A program made the translations under genes and the position numbers. Shown here piece after piece: positions 8,859 through 18,337 of a DNA stretch of 64,000 nucleotides (the first letter of the stretch is position 1; each line of letters opens with the position of its first letter). Location: NCBI RefSeq assembly GCF_000422925.1, contig NZ_KE383963.1:6040-70039 (forward strand), in the 5' to 3' direction. The notes beneath the pieces were generated by a model, which saw nothing but the letters and a program-made list of their open reading frames with translations, did no database searches and was not told the DNA's origin. The DNA comes from Paludibacterium yongneupense DSM 18731. Its GTDB lineage: Bacteria; Pseudomonadota; Gammaproteobacteria; Burkholderiales; Chromobacteriaceae.

Positions 8859-9387
8859 AGATTTCGACGTTGTGACGGCTGGCGGCCATATGTTGGCCGG
8901 CCAGCCTTTTTTCTTCCGCCGTCATCGTGGCTTCGGCGGTCGGAATCAGCCATGCCTCTTCCAGGGCCGCATGCTCGCGGTACTGGCGCACGAACTCCTG
9001 GACTTCGACTCTGCTCAGCTCGGTGATCTCGCCTTTGCGCAAGGCGATCAGATCGTCGCGAATCGCGTTCCAGCTCGAGTGCAGGTAGCCGTGCTCGGCC
9101 GACAGTTGTTCCAGCCTCGGCGCGGCCGATGCAATACGCTCGCGCAGAATCGGAAACAGTTCGTCTTCTTCGTCGCTGTGATGCGACGGCCCGGCTACGT
9201 CGAAGTAGCGCACTACGTTATCGATGCTGTTTTTTACCGCGTCGTCGACGCCATGCTCATCGATATACGGCAGCAGGCGGTCGAGTTGATCGCAGAAGCG
9301 GCGGATCTTGTCGTGACAGGCGAGCAGAATCTGTATCGGCTCGTCGAGGCCAGGGGCCAGGGGGGGGAACGGATCGAGCTTCGGCAT
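8857..9387 (-). CDS. Hemerythrin-domain protein
   Basis: 176-residue helical protein with the His/Glu pattern of a diiron hemerythrin fold: His in LLACHDKIRRFC, HHSDEEDELFP, HGYLHSSW and HAALEEAWLIP. Such cytoplasmic proteins bind oxygen or nitric oxide or take part in iron and redox sensing; the specific role here is unknown. The ATG at 9387 is preceded by AGGAG at good spacing; the longer in-frame start at 9450 has no such support. It lies 117 bases after the baeR stop on the same strand and may be cotranscribed. Confidence 0.85.
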   Translation of the reverse strand: MPKLDPFPPLAPGLDEPIQILLACHDKIRRFCDQLDRLLPYIDEHGVDDAVKNSIDNVVRYFDVAGPSHHSDEEDELFPILRERIASAAPRLEQLSAEHGYLHSSWNAIRDDLIALRKGEITELSRVEVQEFVRQYREHAALEEAWLIPTAEATMTAEEKRLAGQHMAASRHNVEI

Positions 9388-9504
9388 GGGTGAACTCTCC
9401 TGCAAGCATGGCTGAGGCCGGTTCGGCGCCGCGAGCTGCGACGGCGCCACGAGTAAGACAGAGACCCCATTCTAAGCCCCGAACCTGCCCTTGTCATGAT
9501 GACG

Positions 9505-10173
9505 TCAAGCGCTCTGCCAACGATAGCCGACGCCGTATACCGACTGGATCGCTTCGTCGCAAGGAGGAAACGGCGCGAGCTTGCGGCGCAGGTTCTTTAT
9601 ATGACTGTCTATCGCGCGATCGGTGACGTCCAGCCCCTCCGGCTTGACCGTGTCGAGCAATTGCGCACGCGAATAGACGTGGCCAGGGTGGCGGTACAAG
9701 ACCTGCAGGATGCGGTACTCGGTCGGCGTGAGGTCGAGCGCGACGTTGTTGCACAGCGCCAGATGGCGCGAGTCGTCGAATACCAGGCTGCCCGTGCCAT
9801 CGCGCACGTTGCCGCTGCGGCGCAGGATGACTTTGATGCGCGCGATCAGTTCGCGCGGGCTGAACGGTTTGCACAGATAATCGTCGGCGCCGATCTCGAG
9901 CCCGGTCAGACGATCCGTTTCCTCGCCGCGGGCGGTGACCATGATGATGGGTACCTCGCTGCGTTCGCGCAGCGCCCGGCATAAACTGAGCCCGTCCATG
10001 CCGGGCAGCATCAGATCGAGCACCAGCAGATCGGGGACATCGTCGGCCAGCGCCAGCCAGGCCGCGCGCCCGTCGGCGAAGCATTGCACCTCGAAGCCTG
10101 CCTGGCGCGCGTAATCGGCCATCAGTTCTGCCAGCTCGGGTTCGTCTTCGACGATCGCGATACGTGCGTTCAT
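9505..10173 (-). CDS. baeR: Response regulator BaeR
   Basis: 222-residue OmpR-class regulator with phospho-acceptor Asp53 (VLDLMLPG), [14 protein letters not shown] and a winged helix with IDSHIKNLRRKL and YGVGYRW, as in E. coli BaeR. BaeR controls envelope-stress and drug-efflux genes. The start at 10173 has AGGAG upstream and overlaps the baeS stop in an ATGA, so the two are translationally coupled. No efflux operon lies next to it, unlike in enterobacteria. Confidence 0.9.
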   Translation of the reverse strand: MNARIAIVEDEPELAELMADYARQAGFEVQCFADGRAAWLALADDVPDLLVLDLMLPGMDGLSLCRALRERSEVPIIMVTARGEETDRLTGLEIGADDYLCKPFSPRELIARIKVILRRSGNVRDGTGSLVFDDSRHLALCNNVALDLTPTEYRILQVLYRHPGHVYSRAQLLDTVKPEGLDVTDRAIDSHIKNLRRKLAPFPPCDEAIQSVYGVGYRWQSA

Positions 10174-11618
10174 GAAGGTCTCCTGTCTATAAAGAATTCC
10201 ACGCGCAAGCCGCCCAGTTCCGAAGCGCCGAAGCGCAGTCCGCCACCGTGCGCGAGTGCGATGCGTTCGCACACGGAGAGGCCGAGACCGCTGCCGCCGA
10301 GCGCCCTGCTGCGCGAGGATTCGACCCGGAAGAAGCGCTCGGTCAGATGCGGCAGGGCCTCTTCCGGCACCTTGGGCGCGCTGTCTTCCACCACCAGCGT
10401 CCAGTGCTGCTCGCCGCTGAAGGCGCTCAGCCGCACGCTGCCGCCGGGGTGGGTATAGCGCAGGGAGTTTTCCAGCAGATTGGCGCAGACCTGGCGCAAG
10501 CGGTCGGCATCGGCCATCACCAGCGGTCGCTGCGCGGGATCCTGCCACTCCAGCTTCAGTTGCTGGCGCGCGAAACGGTCACTCGAGGCTTGCGCCTCGG
10601 CGACGGCCAGTTCCCAGGGGTCGAGCAGAGTCGCACGCAATACCAACTGCCCGACGTCGGCGCTGGCCAGCGCATTGAGGTCTTCGACCAGCTTGCTCAG
10701 GGTCAGAATCTGGCGGTGCATGGCTGCGAACTGTTCGGGTCCGGCCAGGCGGATGCCATCCTGCAGCGCCTCGACCTGGGCGCGCAGGACCGCCAGCGGA
10801 GTCCGCAATTCGTGCGAAGTATCGGCTATCCATTGTCGCCGCATCGCTTCATGCTGTTCCAGCATGCCGGCGAGACGGTCGAAGGCATGTGCGAGCTCGC
10901 CCAGTTCATCGCTGCGCCGACTCGCGATGCGGGTGTCGAAATGGCCCTCGGTCAGTTGCCGCGCCGCGCCGACCAGGCGCTGGATGGGAGCGCGGAACTG
11001 CGTGGCGAGAATGGCCGCCGCCAGCGCGCTCAAGGCGATGCAGGCCAGTCCGATCAGCAGCAATTCGCGACTCTGCTCGCGCAGAAAAGTTTGCACCAGC
11101 ACGTCGCGCGGGTCGGCCTGCCGCCGCAGTACCAGGTAACCGACCACTTTGCCATCGACCCGGAGCGCCCGGCGCGGATCGTCCGCCGTGGTCTGTGCCC
11201 CGCTCAGATAGTGGCCGTCGGCGTCGAGCAGGCTCGCGCGCACATGCAGGGCGAGACGATCCATCGGCATCGGTATCGGAGGCGGGGAGAACGGTTTCGG
11301 CTTCACGGGCCACGGCAGTCCGGCCGCGGCCGGTTCATCCGGCGGAATGCCGCCGGAATCGATGAGCATGCGCATGAACTGCGACGGCAGCCAGTTCGTG
11401 CGTGCCGCTGGCGGAATGGCGCTCCAGTCGTGGCGGGCGCTGTAGACGCCCTGCAGGCGGTTGACCATGGCATCGAGACGCGACAGCTCGACCTCGGTCA
11501 CATAGCCTGCGAAACCTTGTTCGAGCCGGGTCTGCACCATCCACAAGCCGCAGGCGGCCACCAGCATGCAGGTCAGCAGGACGGTGCAGAACAGGCGCAG
11601 GGCGATAGGAAATTTCAA
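10170..11618 (-). CDS. baeS: Sensor histidine kinase BaeS
   Basis: 482-residue inner-membrane kinase: membrane helix at about 8-28, periplasmic sensor to about residue 160, second helix about 168-190, HAMP, HisKA with His269 in ADTSHELRTPL, and HATPase with NSLRYTHPGG and GGSGLGLSV. Similarity to BaeS runs through the whole kinase core. It is first in the baeSR pair and divergent from a small secreted protein gene at 11762; the 143-base gap should hold both promoters. Confidence 0.9.
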   Translation of the reverse strand: MKFPIALRLFCTVLLTCMLVAACGLWMVQTRLEQGFAGYVTEVELSRLDAMVNRLQGVYSARHDWSAIPPAARTNWLPSQFMRMLIDSGGIPPDEPAAAGLPWPVKPKPFSPPPIPMPMDRLALHVRASLLDADGHYLSGAQTTADDPRRALRVDGKVVGYLVLRRQADPRDVLVQTFLREQSRELLLIGLACIALSALAAAILATQFRAPIQRLVGAARQLTEGHFDTRIASRRSDELGELAHAFDRLAGMLEQHEAMRRQWIADTSHELRTPLAVLRAQVEALQDGIRLAGPEQFAAMHRQILTLSKLVEDLNALASADVGQLVLRATLLDPWELAVAEAQASSDRFARQQLKLEWQDPAQRPLVMADADRLRQVCANLLENSLRYTHPGGSVRLSAFSGEQHWTLVVEDSAPKVPEEALPHLTERFFRVESSRSRALGGSGLGLSVCERIALAHGGGLRFGASELGGLRVEFFIDRRPS

Positions 11619-11761
11619 GGTAGCGATCCGTTTGAAGGCGGTTCATCATGCGATGGCGCGTGGGGAAATGCAATCCTGTCCCGATCCAATATTCCTCCAT
11701 TATTTCATCCTAAGCTCGTTCCTGTTCGACGAGATGTTCGTCGCCATTCAGGAGACTGACC

Positions 11762-12031
11762 ATGAAAACCCTCCCGCTGCTCGGTGCTTTACTCGTCGGC
11801 TTGCTGTCCGCCGCCGCCCATGCCGATGAAGCGCCTCCGCCCATGCCCGGGCACGCTCATCCCCCCATGATGATGTCGCCGCCGCAAGCGGTCGCGCTGT
11901 GTCAGGGCAAGGCAAGCGGTGCGGCTGTGCACTGGACGGCACCGGACGGCAAAGTGTTGAACGGGCATTGCCTGCTTGCTTTCGTTCCCGAGCATCCGCT
12001 GGACGCGCCGCCGCCGGAAAGCGGCCACTAG
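11762..12031 (+). CDS. Small secreted protein divergent from baeSR
   Basis: 89 residues with a clear signal peptide (cleavage probably after AHA, about residue 21), then a His/Met/Pro-rich stretch (PPPMPGHAHPPMMM) and a core with two cysteines, CQGKASG and GHC, spaced for a disulfide. GGAG stands 9 bases before the ATG. The location next to an envelope-stress system and the Met/His-rich patch suggest a periplasmic, perhaps metal-binding, protein; this is inference. A CGACGA/TCGTCG hairpin (11727-11743) lies in its leader. I do not recognise a named family. Confidence 0.75.
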   Translation: MKTLPLLGALLVGLLSAAAHADEAPPPMPGHAHPPMMMSPPQAVALCQGKASGAAVHWTAPDGKVLNGHCLLAFVPEHPLDAPPPESGH

Positions 12032-12135
12032 GACGAGCGCGGCGGTCGCCCGGTCGGCCGCCGCGCACGCGCATGGCCGCCGACCGCGGTCGCGCGTTAG
12101 AATCGGAACATCGTGTCATTTGAGAATGACTGCCC

Positions 12136-13149
12136 ATGCTTCCGTTTACTGTCCTTGCCCTGGATCTGAACGAGGAGGCGCTCGCGCGCGAAGCGTACCG
12201 CCTGCAATGCCGTGCCCATGAACTGGAGGCCGCGTGGCTGGATTACCCGGCCCTGCCCTGGCTGTGGACGTCGCCCGAAGACGTGCTCGCGTCCGAACTT
12301 GAGGTGAGCGGGGCCTTCGAAGGGGAATGCCTGCGCGGTCTGCTGGCGGTGAGCCGCGAGCACGGGCGCGTTCATATCGAACGCATCGTCGTCGATCCCG
12401 ACGTGCATCAGCGCGGCTGGGGCCTGCGCCTGCTCAACGATCTGCTCGCGCGCGAGCCGCGGGTGACGGTGGAGACGGCCGAGGCCAATGCGCCGGCGAT
12501 CGCGCTCTATCACAAGGCCGGTTTCATTCTCGAAAAGCGCTGGCAGGGTGCGGATGGTCTCGCCCTGTGGCGGCTGGTCTACCAGCGCGGCGACGACGGC
12601 TCTGCGCCGCTCCGGGTGCCGGGGGCCGACGGCCTGGTCGCCGGCGTGCGCTATGTGCCCTCGCCCAACTGCAACGATTACCCGCCCGGGCCGCCGCCCG
12701 GCTTGCTGGTGGTGCACAACATCAGCCTGCCGCCGTGCCGCTATGGCGGTGACGCGGTCGAACGGCTGTTTACCAACACCCTGGACCCGGCTGCCGACCC
12801 GTATTTTGCCGATATCCATGCGCTGCGGGTGTCCGCGCATTTCTTCATCCGGCGCGACGGCGAGCTGGTGCAGTTCGTGCCGGTCGGCAAGCGCGCGTGG
12901 CACGCCGGCGTCTCGAGCTGGCGCGGCCGCGAGGGGTGCAACGATTTTTCGCTGGGGGTGGAGCTGGAGGGCTGCGACTACGAACCGTTCACCGACGCAC
13001 AGTACCGTACGCTGATCGCGCTGGCGAAGGGGCTGTCGCAGGCCGGGCCGCTCGAGCTGGCGGGGCACAGCGATATCGCGCCCGGACGCAAGACCGATCC
13101 GGGTCCGTATTTCGACTGGTCGCGGTTGCGGCGCGGTCTGGCGGGCTGA
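12136..13149 (+). CDS. GNAT acetyltransferase fused to AmpD-type amidase
   Basis: 337-residue protein with two complete domains. Residues about 1-155 are a GNAT N-acetyltransferase with acetyl-CoA motif VDPDVHQRGWGLRLL near 88-100 and ALYHKAGF, resembling RimI. Residues about 165-335 are an amidase_2 domain like AmpD, which cleaves 1,6-anhydro-muropeptides during cell-wall recycling. The zinc ligands are present: His194 (VVHNIS), His311 (GHSDIAPGRKTDPGP) and Asp321. There is no frameshift or stop between domains, so the fusion is real in this sequence. The bulk of the C-terminal half equals a whole AmpD. Confidence 0.9.
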   Translation: MLPFTVLALDLNEEALAREAYRLQCRAHELEAAWLDYPALPWLWTSPEDVLASELEVSGAFEGECLRGLLAVSREHGRVHIERIVVDPDVHQRGWGLRLLNDLLAREPRVTVETAEANAPAIALYHKAGFILEKRWQGADGLALWRLVYQRGDDGSAPLRVPGADGLVAGVRYVPSPNCNDYPPGPPPGLLVVHNISLPPCRYGGDAVERLFTNTLDPAADPYFADIHALRVSAHFFIRRDGELVQFVPVGKRAWHAGVSSWRGREGCNDFSLGVELEGCDYEPFTDAQYRTLIALAKGLSQAGPLELAGHSDIAPGRKTDPGPYFDWSRLRRGLAG

Positions 13150-13171
13150 GTCGCCCGCCGGACCGCCGCGG

Positions 13172-15034
13172 TCACAGTTCGATCTGTGCGCCGAGTTCGA
13201 CGACGCGGTTGGTCGGAATATTGAAGAAGTCGGTCGCGCGCAGGGCGTTCTTGCTCATCCACAGGAACAGGCGTTCGCGCCAGCGGGCGAGGCCCGAATT
13301 GTTGGTCGGGATCAGGGTTTCGCGCGACAGGAAGAACGAGGTATCCATCAGTTCGAGCGTCAGTCCGGCCTGCTCGCAGTGCGCCATGATGTCGTTCAGG
13401 TCCGGCGTTTCCATGAAGCCGTAGCGCGCGACGATGCGCCAGAAGCTGTCCGACAGCCGCTCGACCGTCACGCAGCCCTGGTCGACATAAGGCACATCTT
13501 CGGTGTTGATGGTCATCAGCGCCACCCGCTCGTGCAGAACCTTGTTGTGCTTCAGGTTGTGCAGCAGCGCGTGCGGTACGCCGTGGATGGTTCCGGTCAG
13601 GAAGACGGCGGTGCCGGGTACGCGGGTCGGCGGATAGTGCTCGAGGTTTTCGATAAAGCTTTCCAGCGGCAGCGCATGTTCGCGGATGCGTTCGAACAGC
13701 AGCTCGCGCCCGCGTTTCCAGGTCGTCATCAAGGCGAATACGACCAGTCCTATCATCAGCGGCAGCCAGCCGCCGTGCGTGATCTTGAGCATGTTGGCGC
13801 TGAAAAAGACCAGGTCGATGAGCAGGAACAAAGCCGTCAGGCCGAGCGCCAGCGGCAGCGGCCAGCGCCAGTTGATGCGGGCGACCACGAAGAACAATAC
13901 CGAGGTGATGGCCATGGTGCCGGTGACGGCGATGCCGTAGGCCGCGGCCAGGCTGTCGGACGAGCGGAAGGTCACGATGACGATCAGAACCGCGACCAGC
14001 AGCGCCCAGTTGACGAAAGGCAGATAGATCTGGCCGATTTCGCGCTCCGATGTGTGCGCGATGACGAGGCGCGGGCAGTAGCCGAGCTGGACGGCCTGGC
14101 GCGTGAGCGAGTAGGCGCCGGAAATCACGGCCTGCGAGGCGATGACGGTCGCCAGCGTGGCCAGGATCAGCAAGGGCAGCAGCGCCCAGGCCGGGGCCAT
14201 CATGAAGAACGGATTTTCCAGTGTCTCGGGCCGGCTCAGCAACAGCGCGCCCTGGCCGAAGTAATTGAGGATCAGGGCCGGCAGCACCACGACGAACCAG
14301 GCGTGCTGGATGGGTTTGCGTCCGAAATGGCCCATGTCGGCGTACAGCGCCTCGCCCCCGGTCAGCGCGAGCACGACCGCGCCAAGCGTCAGGAAGGCGC
14401 CGAAGCGGTGTTCGAGGATGAAGGCGACACCGTGCCAGGGGTTGATCGCCTGCAGCACCTGCGGCGCCTGCACGATATTGTGCAGCCCGAGCACCGCCAG
14501 GGTCAGAAACCAGACCATCATCACCGGGCCGAACATCTTGCCGACGCTGGCTGTGCCGAAGCGCTGCAACAGGAACAGTCCGACCAGCACGGTGATCGCC
14601 ATCGGCAACACGAAACGGGCCAGCCCGTCGCTGATGACCTCCAGCCCTTCGCAGGCCGACAGCACCGACACCGCGGGCGTGATGATCGCATCGCCGTAGA
14701 ACAGCGCGGCGCCGAACAGGCCCAGCATGATGATGTACATGCGTGCGCGGCCGGTCAGAAAGCGCCGCGCGAGTGCCATCAGCACCATGATGCCGCCTTC
14801 GCCCTTGTTGTCGGCGCGCAGCACGAAAGCCACGTATTTGACCGTGACCACCAGCAGGATGGACCAGAAAATCAGCGACAGAATGCCGAGGACATTGCCT
14901 TGCGTCAGCGGTAAGTGTGCTGCCGAGAAGCACTCTTTCAGCGTATAGAGCGGGCTGGTACCAATGTCACCGTATACCACGCCCATGGCGGCCACGGTCA
15001 GCGCCGTCATGTTATGTTTTTTATGAGCCTGCAT
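13172..15034 (-). CDS. kup: Kup-type potassium uptake protein
   Basis: 620-residue inner-membrane K+ transporter (KUP/HAK family, proton-coupled). It begins with the hallmark MGVVYGDIGTSPLYTLKE near residues 17-34, has about twelve hydrophobic segments, and a C-terminal soluble domain of roughly 150 residues ending IPTNRVVELGAQIEL. Normal length for the family. It converges on the GNAT-AmpD gene and is divergent from proS across a 280-base gap. Confidence 0.96.
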   Translation of the reverse strand: MQAHKKHNMTALTVAAMGVVYGDIGTSPLYTLKECFSAAHLPLTQGNVLGILSLIFWSILLVVTVKYVAFVLRADNKGEGGIMVLMALARRFLTGRARMYIIMLGLFGAALFYGDAIITPAVSVLSACEGLEVISDGLARFVLPMAITVLVGLFLLQRFGTASVGKMFGPVMMVWFLTLAVLGLHNIVQAPQVLQAINPWHGVAFILEHRFGAFLTLGAVVLALTGGEALYADMGHFGRKPIQHAWFVVVLPALILNYFGQGALLLSRPETLENPFFMMAPAWALLPLLILATLATVIASQAVISGAYSLTRQAVQLGYCPRLVIAHTSEREIGQIYLPFVNWALLVAVLIVIVTFRSSDSLAAAYGIAVTGTMAITSVLFFVVARINWRWPLPLALGLTALFLLIDLVFFSANMLKITHGGWLPLMIGLVVFALMTTWKRGRELLFERIREHALPLESFIENLEHYPPTRVPGTAVFLTGTIHGVPHALLHNLKHNKVLHERVALMTINTEDVPYVDQGCVTVERLSDSFWRIVARYGFMETPDLNDIMAHCEQAGLTLELMDTSFFLSRETLIPTNNSGLARWRERLFLWMSKNALRATDFFNIPTNRVVELGAQIEL

Positions 15035-15314
15035 GAATGTCTGAATGAGTTGTTGAGATGGGTTCCGCCACGCATGTCTTGTGTCGCTGCGCTTGACGCA
15101 AAGCTAGCACGAAACGCCGGCCGATGCCGGTTTTGTTGTCGTAGACGAAAGGTAAAGTGTGGCAGACTCGCCCGGAAAAGCCAGTCAGTGTAGTCGCCGC
15201 CGCTTGTGCGTATTCTGATGCCGGTCAAGTGCGCCGTTGGCGCGACAGTTCCCCGGCTCTCCGCGAAACGTTACAATCCGGGTCATCTAGCCGATTTTCC
15301 AAGGACGTCCCTTC

Positions 15315-17024
15315 ATGCGTGCTTCGCAGTTTTTCCTGTCTACCCTCAAGGAAGCCCCTTCCGAGGCCGAACTTCCCAGTCATAAGCTGATGCTGCGCGC
15401 CGGGCTGATCAAGCGCCTGGCGTCGGGCCTCTATTCCTGGATGCCGCTGGGCCTGCGCGTATTGCGCAAGGTCGAAGCCATCGTGCGCGAAGAAATGAAC
15501 GCGGCCGGCTCGGTCGAACTGCTGATGCCGGCGGTGCAGCCGGCCGAGCTGTGGCAGGAATCCGGCCGTTGGGAGTTCTACGGCAAGGAACTGTTGCGTA
15601 TCAAGGATAGGCACGAGCGCGAATTCTGCGTCGGGCCGACGCACGAAGAAGTGGTGACCGATATCGTGCGCAAGGAAATCAACAGCTACAAGCAATTGCC
15701 CAAGAATCTGTTCCAGATCCAGACCAAGTTCCGCGACGAGGTCCGCCCGCGTTTTGGCGTGATGCGCGCGCGCGAATTCATCATGAAAGATGCTTATTCT
15801 TTCCATGCTGACTTTGACAGTCTGTTGCAGACCTACCATTGCATGTATGACGCGTACTGCCGGATCTTCACCCGCCTCGGGCTCCAGTTCCGTGCCGTCG
15901 CCGCCGATACCGGTTCCATCGGCGGTACCGGTTCGCATGAATTCCAGGTACTGGCCGATTCGGGCGAAGACCTGATCGCCTTCTGCCCCGATTCTGACTA
16001 CGCCGCCAATATCGAACTGGCCGAAGCGCTCGCGCCGACCGCTGCGCGTCCGGCCGCGGCCGGCGCCATGAGCCGCATCCACACGCCGGGAGTCAAGACC
16101 ATCGCCGATCTGGCGGCTTTCCTCGGCGTCGATGCCACCCGCACCGTCAAGGCGGTGGTGGTCGAAGGCGAAGAGGGCGAAGCCGTCCTGATGCTGGTAC
16201 GGGGCGACCATGAACTCAATGAAGTCAAGGCCGAGAAAATCGCGGGCATCCGCTCGCCGCTGACCATGGCCACGCCCGACAGCATCCGCGCGGCCTTCGG
16301 CGCGAACCCGGGTTCGCTCGGCCCCGTCGGCTTCAAGGGCCGCGTGATCGCCGACCGCACCGTGGCGGCGATGGCCGACATGATCGTCGGCGCAAACGAG
16401 GACGAGTACCACCTCGGCGGCGTCAACTTCGGCCGCGATTGCCCCGAGCCCGAAGTCCTCGACATCCGCAATGTCGTTGCCGGCGATCCGTCGCCGTGCG
16501 GCAAGGGCCTGCTGCAGTTGTGCCGCGGCATCGAAGTCGGCCATGTCTTCCAGCTGCGCACCAAGTACGCCGAACCGATGGGCTGCACCTTCCTCAACCG
16601 CGACGGCAAGTTGCAGGTGATGGAAATGGGGTGCTACGGCATCGGCGTATCGCGCATCGTCGCCGCCGCCATCGAGCAGAGCTTCGATGAGCGTGGCATC
16701 ATCTTCACCGATGCGATGGCGCCGTTTACCGTGGTCATCGTGCCGATGGGGTACGCGCGCAGCGACGCGGTGCGCGATGCGGCCGACCGCCTGTACGCCG
16801 AGTTGCGCGCGGCCGGCGTCGACGTGCTGCTCGATGATCGCGAAGAACGTCCGGGCGTGCTATTGGCCGATTCCGAGCTGATGGGCATTCCGCATCGGGT
16901 GGTGATCGGCGATCGCGGCCTGAAGGAAGGCCAGGTCGAGTACCAGAACCGCCGCGACAGCGCCGCCACCGGTATCGCCTATGATGCGGTGCGTGCGCAT
17001 CTCCTGGACCGTCTCGGTCGCTAA
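15315..17024 (+). CDS. proS: Prolyl-tRNA synthetase
   Basis: 569-residue class II synthetase charging tRNA-Pro. Catalytic motifs are split by a YbaK-like editing insertion (about residues 225-400): motif 1 region [11 protein letters not shown], motif 2 [17 protein letters not shown], motif 3 near [10 protein letters not shown]. The C-terminal anticodon-binding domain follows. This is the bacterial long type. A TACAAT -10 candidate at 15272-15277 lies about 40 bases before the ATG. The 3' end overlaps the transglycosylase gene by 44 bases. Confidence 0.97.
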   Translation: MRASQFFLSTLKEAPSEAELPSHKLMLRAGLIKRLASGLYSWMPLGLRVLRKVEAIVREEMNAAGSVELLMPAVQPAELWQESGRWEFYGKELLRIKDRHEREFCVGPTHEEVVTDIVRKEINSYKQLPKNLFQIQTKFRDEVRPRFGVMRAREFIMKDAYSFHADFDSLLQTYHCMYDAYCRIFTRLGLQFRAVAADTGSIGGTGSHEFQVLADSGEDLIAFCPDSDYAANIELAEALAPTAARPAAAGAMSRIHTPGVKTIADLAAFLGVDATRTVKAVVVEGEEGEAVLMLVRGDHELNEVKAEKIAGIRSPLTMATPDSIRAAFGANPGSLGPVGFKGRVIADRTVAAMADMIVGANEDEYHLGGVNFGRDCPEPEVLDIRNVVAGDPSPCGKGLLQLCRGIEVGHVFQLRTKYAEPMGCTFLNRDGKLQVMEMGCYGIGVSRIVAAAIEQSFDERGIIFTDAMAPFTVVIVPMGYARSDAVRDAADRLYAELRAAGVDVLLDDREERPGVLLADSELMGIPHRVVIGDRGLKEGQVEYQNRRDSAATGIAYDAVRAHLLDRLGR

Positions 17025-17601
17025 GGCGGCGCTCTGCGGCCTGCTTCTGCTGGCCGCAGAGGCGGCCCTGGCCGGTGCGCAACGCGAGGAAGCCCTGTCT
17101 TTCAGCGTGGCCAGCGGCCTGCACCGCTCTATCGACGCGGTCAATGCGCCGCGTCTGGTTTTCGACGATGCCGCGAGCGGGCAGGCGTGGTTGGGCGCAA
17201 TGTCGCGCCGGCTTGCGACGCGGGTTCCCGACGAGTGGATGCGGTTGCGCGTGTTGACGACGATCCAGTATGAGGCGAAGCGGGCCGGACTCGACCCGCA
17301 ACTGGTGCTCGGCCTGATCGAGGTGGAAAGCGGGTTTCACAAATACGCGGTGTCGACGGCGGGGGCGCGCGGACTGATGCAGGTGATGCCGTTCTGGGTG
17401 CGCAGCATCGGCGACGCCAGCCACAATCTGTTCGATCTGACGACCAATCTGCGTTATGGCTGCACGATCCTGCGCTACTATCTGGACCGCGAAAACGGCG
17501 ATCTGTATCGCGCGCTAGGGCGCTATAACGGCAGCCTGGGCGAGCGCGACTATCCCGAGCGCGTGTTCGCCGCCTGGCATGGCCGCTGGAAGTGGCCCTA
17601 G
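16981..17601 (+). CDS. Lytic transglycosylase (SLT domain), secreted
   Basis: 206-residue periplasmic murein lytic enzyme. A signal peptide ([19 protein letters not shown], residues about 15-33) precedes a goose-lysozyme-like SLT domain with the catalytic Glu in [15 protein letters not shown] and the [10 protein letters not shown] motif, then [12 protein letters not shown] and GRYNGS. The start overlaps the end of proS by 44 bases; two ATGs in tandem (16981, 16984) both give a good signal peptide. Overlap implies cotranscription with proS. Confidence 0.88.
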   Translation: MMRCVRISWTVSVAKAALCGLLLLAAEAALAGAQREEALSFSVASGLHRSIDAVNAPRLVFDDAASGQAWLGAMSRRLATRVPDEWMRLRVLTTIQYEAKRAGLDPQLVLGLIEVESGFHKYAVSTAGARGLMQVMPFWVRSIGDASHNLFDLTTNLRYGCTILRYYLDRENGDLYRALGRYNGSLGERDYPERVFAAWHGRWKWP

Positions 17602-17616
17602 CCGCGCGCGCAGGCG

Positions 17617-18114
17617 TTAATCCTCCTGCACCTGCAGCAGTTTTTTCAGCAGGTGCGCCATCTGGACGCGTTCTTCCGCATTCAGCGGCTCGAGCAATTC
17701 CGCCTCGGCGGCCAGATGATGCCCGGCCGCGTCCTCGATGACTTCGAAACCGCGCGCGGTCAGCGTGACGATGACGCCGCGCCGGTCGGTCGGATCCGGC
17801 GTCCGTCGCACCAGTCCGGCCATTTCCAGGCGGTTGATGCGGTTGGTCAGCGCTCCGGAAGAAATCAGGACCATATTCTGCAGCTGGTTGGGCGACAGCT
17901 GGAACGGTTCGCCGCAACGTCGCAGCGCGGCGAGGACGTCGAATTCGCCGACGTTGATGCCATGACGGGCCAGATCTTGCAAGACGCGCCGGGTAATGAA
18001 ATATTCCATCCGTACGATACGACCGATGACTTCGGTCGAGGCCGGGTCGAGATCCGGGCGCACCGTGCGCCAGCGTTCAACGATGAGGTCGATTTTGTCG
18101 AATGTGTCTTGCAT
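17617..18114 (-). CDS. MarR family transcriptional regulator
   Basis: 165-residue winged-helix regulator. The core contains NQLQNMVLISSGALTNRINRLEMAGLVRR as recognition region (two pieces seen at about 75-105) followed by the wing PDPTDRRGVIVTLTARG. MarR proteins usually repress a divergent gene and release DNA on binding a small aromatic or purine-like ligand. It is divergent from guaD, with a palindromic site at 18263-18286. A link to purine breakdown is inference from position. Confidence 0.9.
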   Translation of the reverse strand: MQDTFDKIDLIVERWRTVRPDLDPASTEVIGRIVRMEYFITRRVLQDLARHGINVGEFDVLAALRRCGEPFQLSPNQLQNMVLISSGALTNRINRLEMAGLVRRTPDPTDRRGVIVTLTARGFEVIEDAAGHHLAAEAELLEPLNAEERVQMAHLLKKLLQVQED

Positions 18115-18241
18115 GGCGATTCTTTGCAGGTAAAGGGACTGGGAGCCCTCTTGCGCGGCAAGCGATGCCGGCGTGCGGGCTCCTGGCGAGGCTCAAGCCT
18201 ATCACGAGATGACGTTTTCTTTTTACCACGTGAAGAATTTA

Positions 18242-18271
18242 TTGACTGAGTATCTTCATATAAAGTAATTT
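18242..18271 (+). promoter_or_regulatory. Candidate guaD promoter
   Basis: TTGACT (18242-18247), 18-base spacer, TAATTT (18266-18271), in an AT-rich stretch about 65 bases before guaD. The -10 box lies within the palindrome at 18263-18286, so a bound MarR protein would block it. Confidence 0.45.
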
Positions 18272-18286
18272 GACTTGAAGTTACTT
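18263..18286. promoter_or_regulatory. Palindromic MarR-type operator candidate
   Basis: A 24-base site with perfect outer arms AAGTAA and TTACTT and partial inner symmetry (9 of 12 base pairs symmetric). Size and symmetry suit a MarR dimer. It lies between the divergent MarR-type gene and guaD and overlaps the guaD -10 candidate. Confidence 0.55.
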
Positions 18287-18337
18287 GAGAGAAGCCATGC
18301 CGTGCGGCGGGCGGGACACAGCAGATCGGAGAGGTCG

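Noticed and set aside
13379-14914. 511-residue plus-strand frame opposite kup
   Set aside because: Antisense to a well-supported transporter; rich in Gln, His and Arg with no domain.
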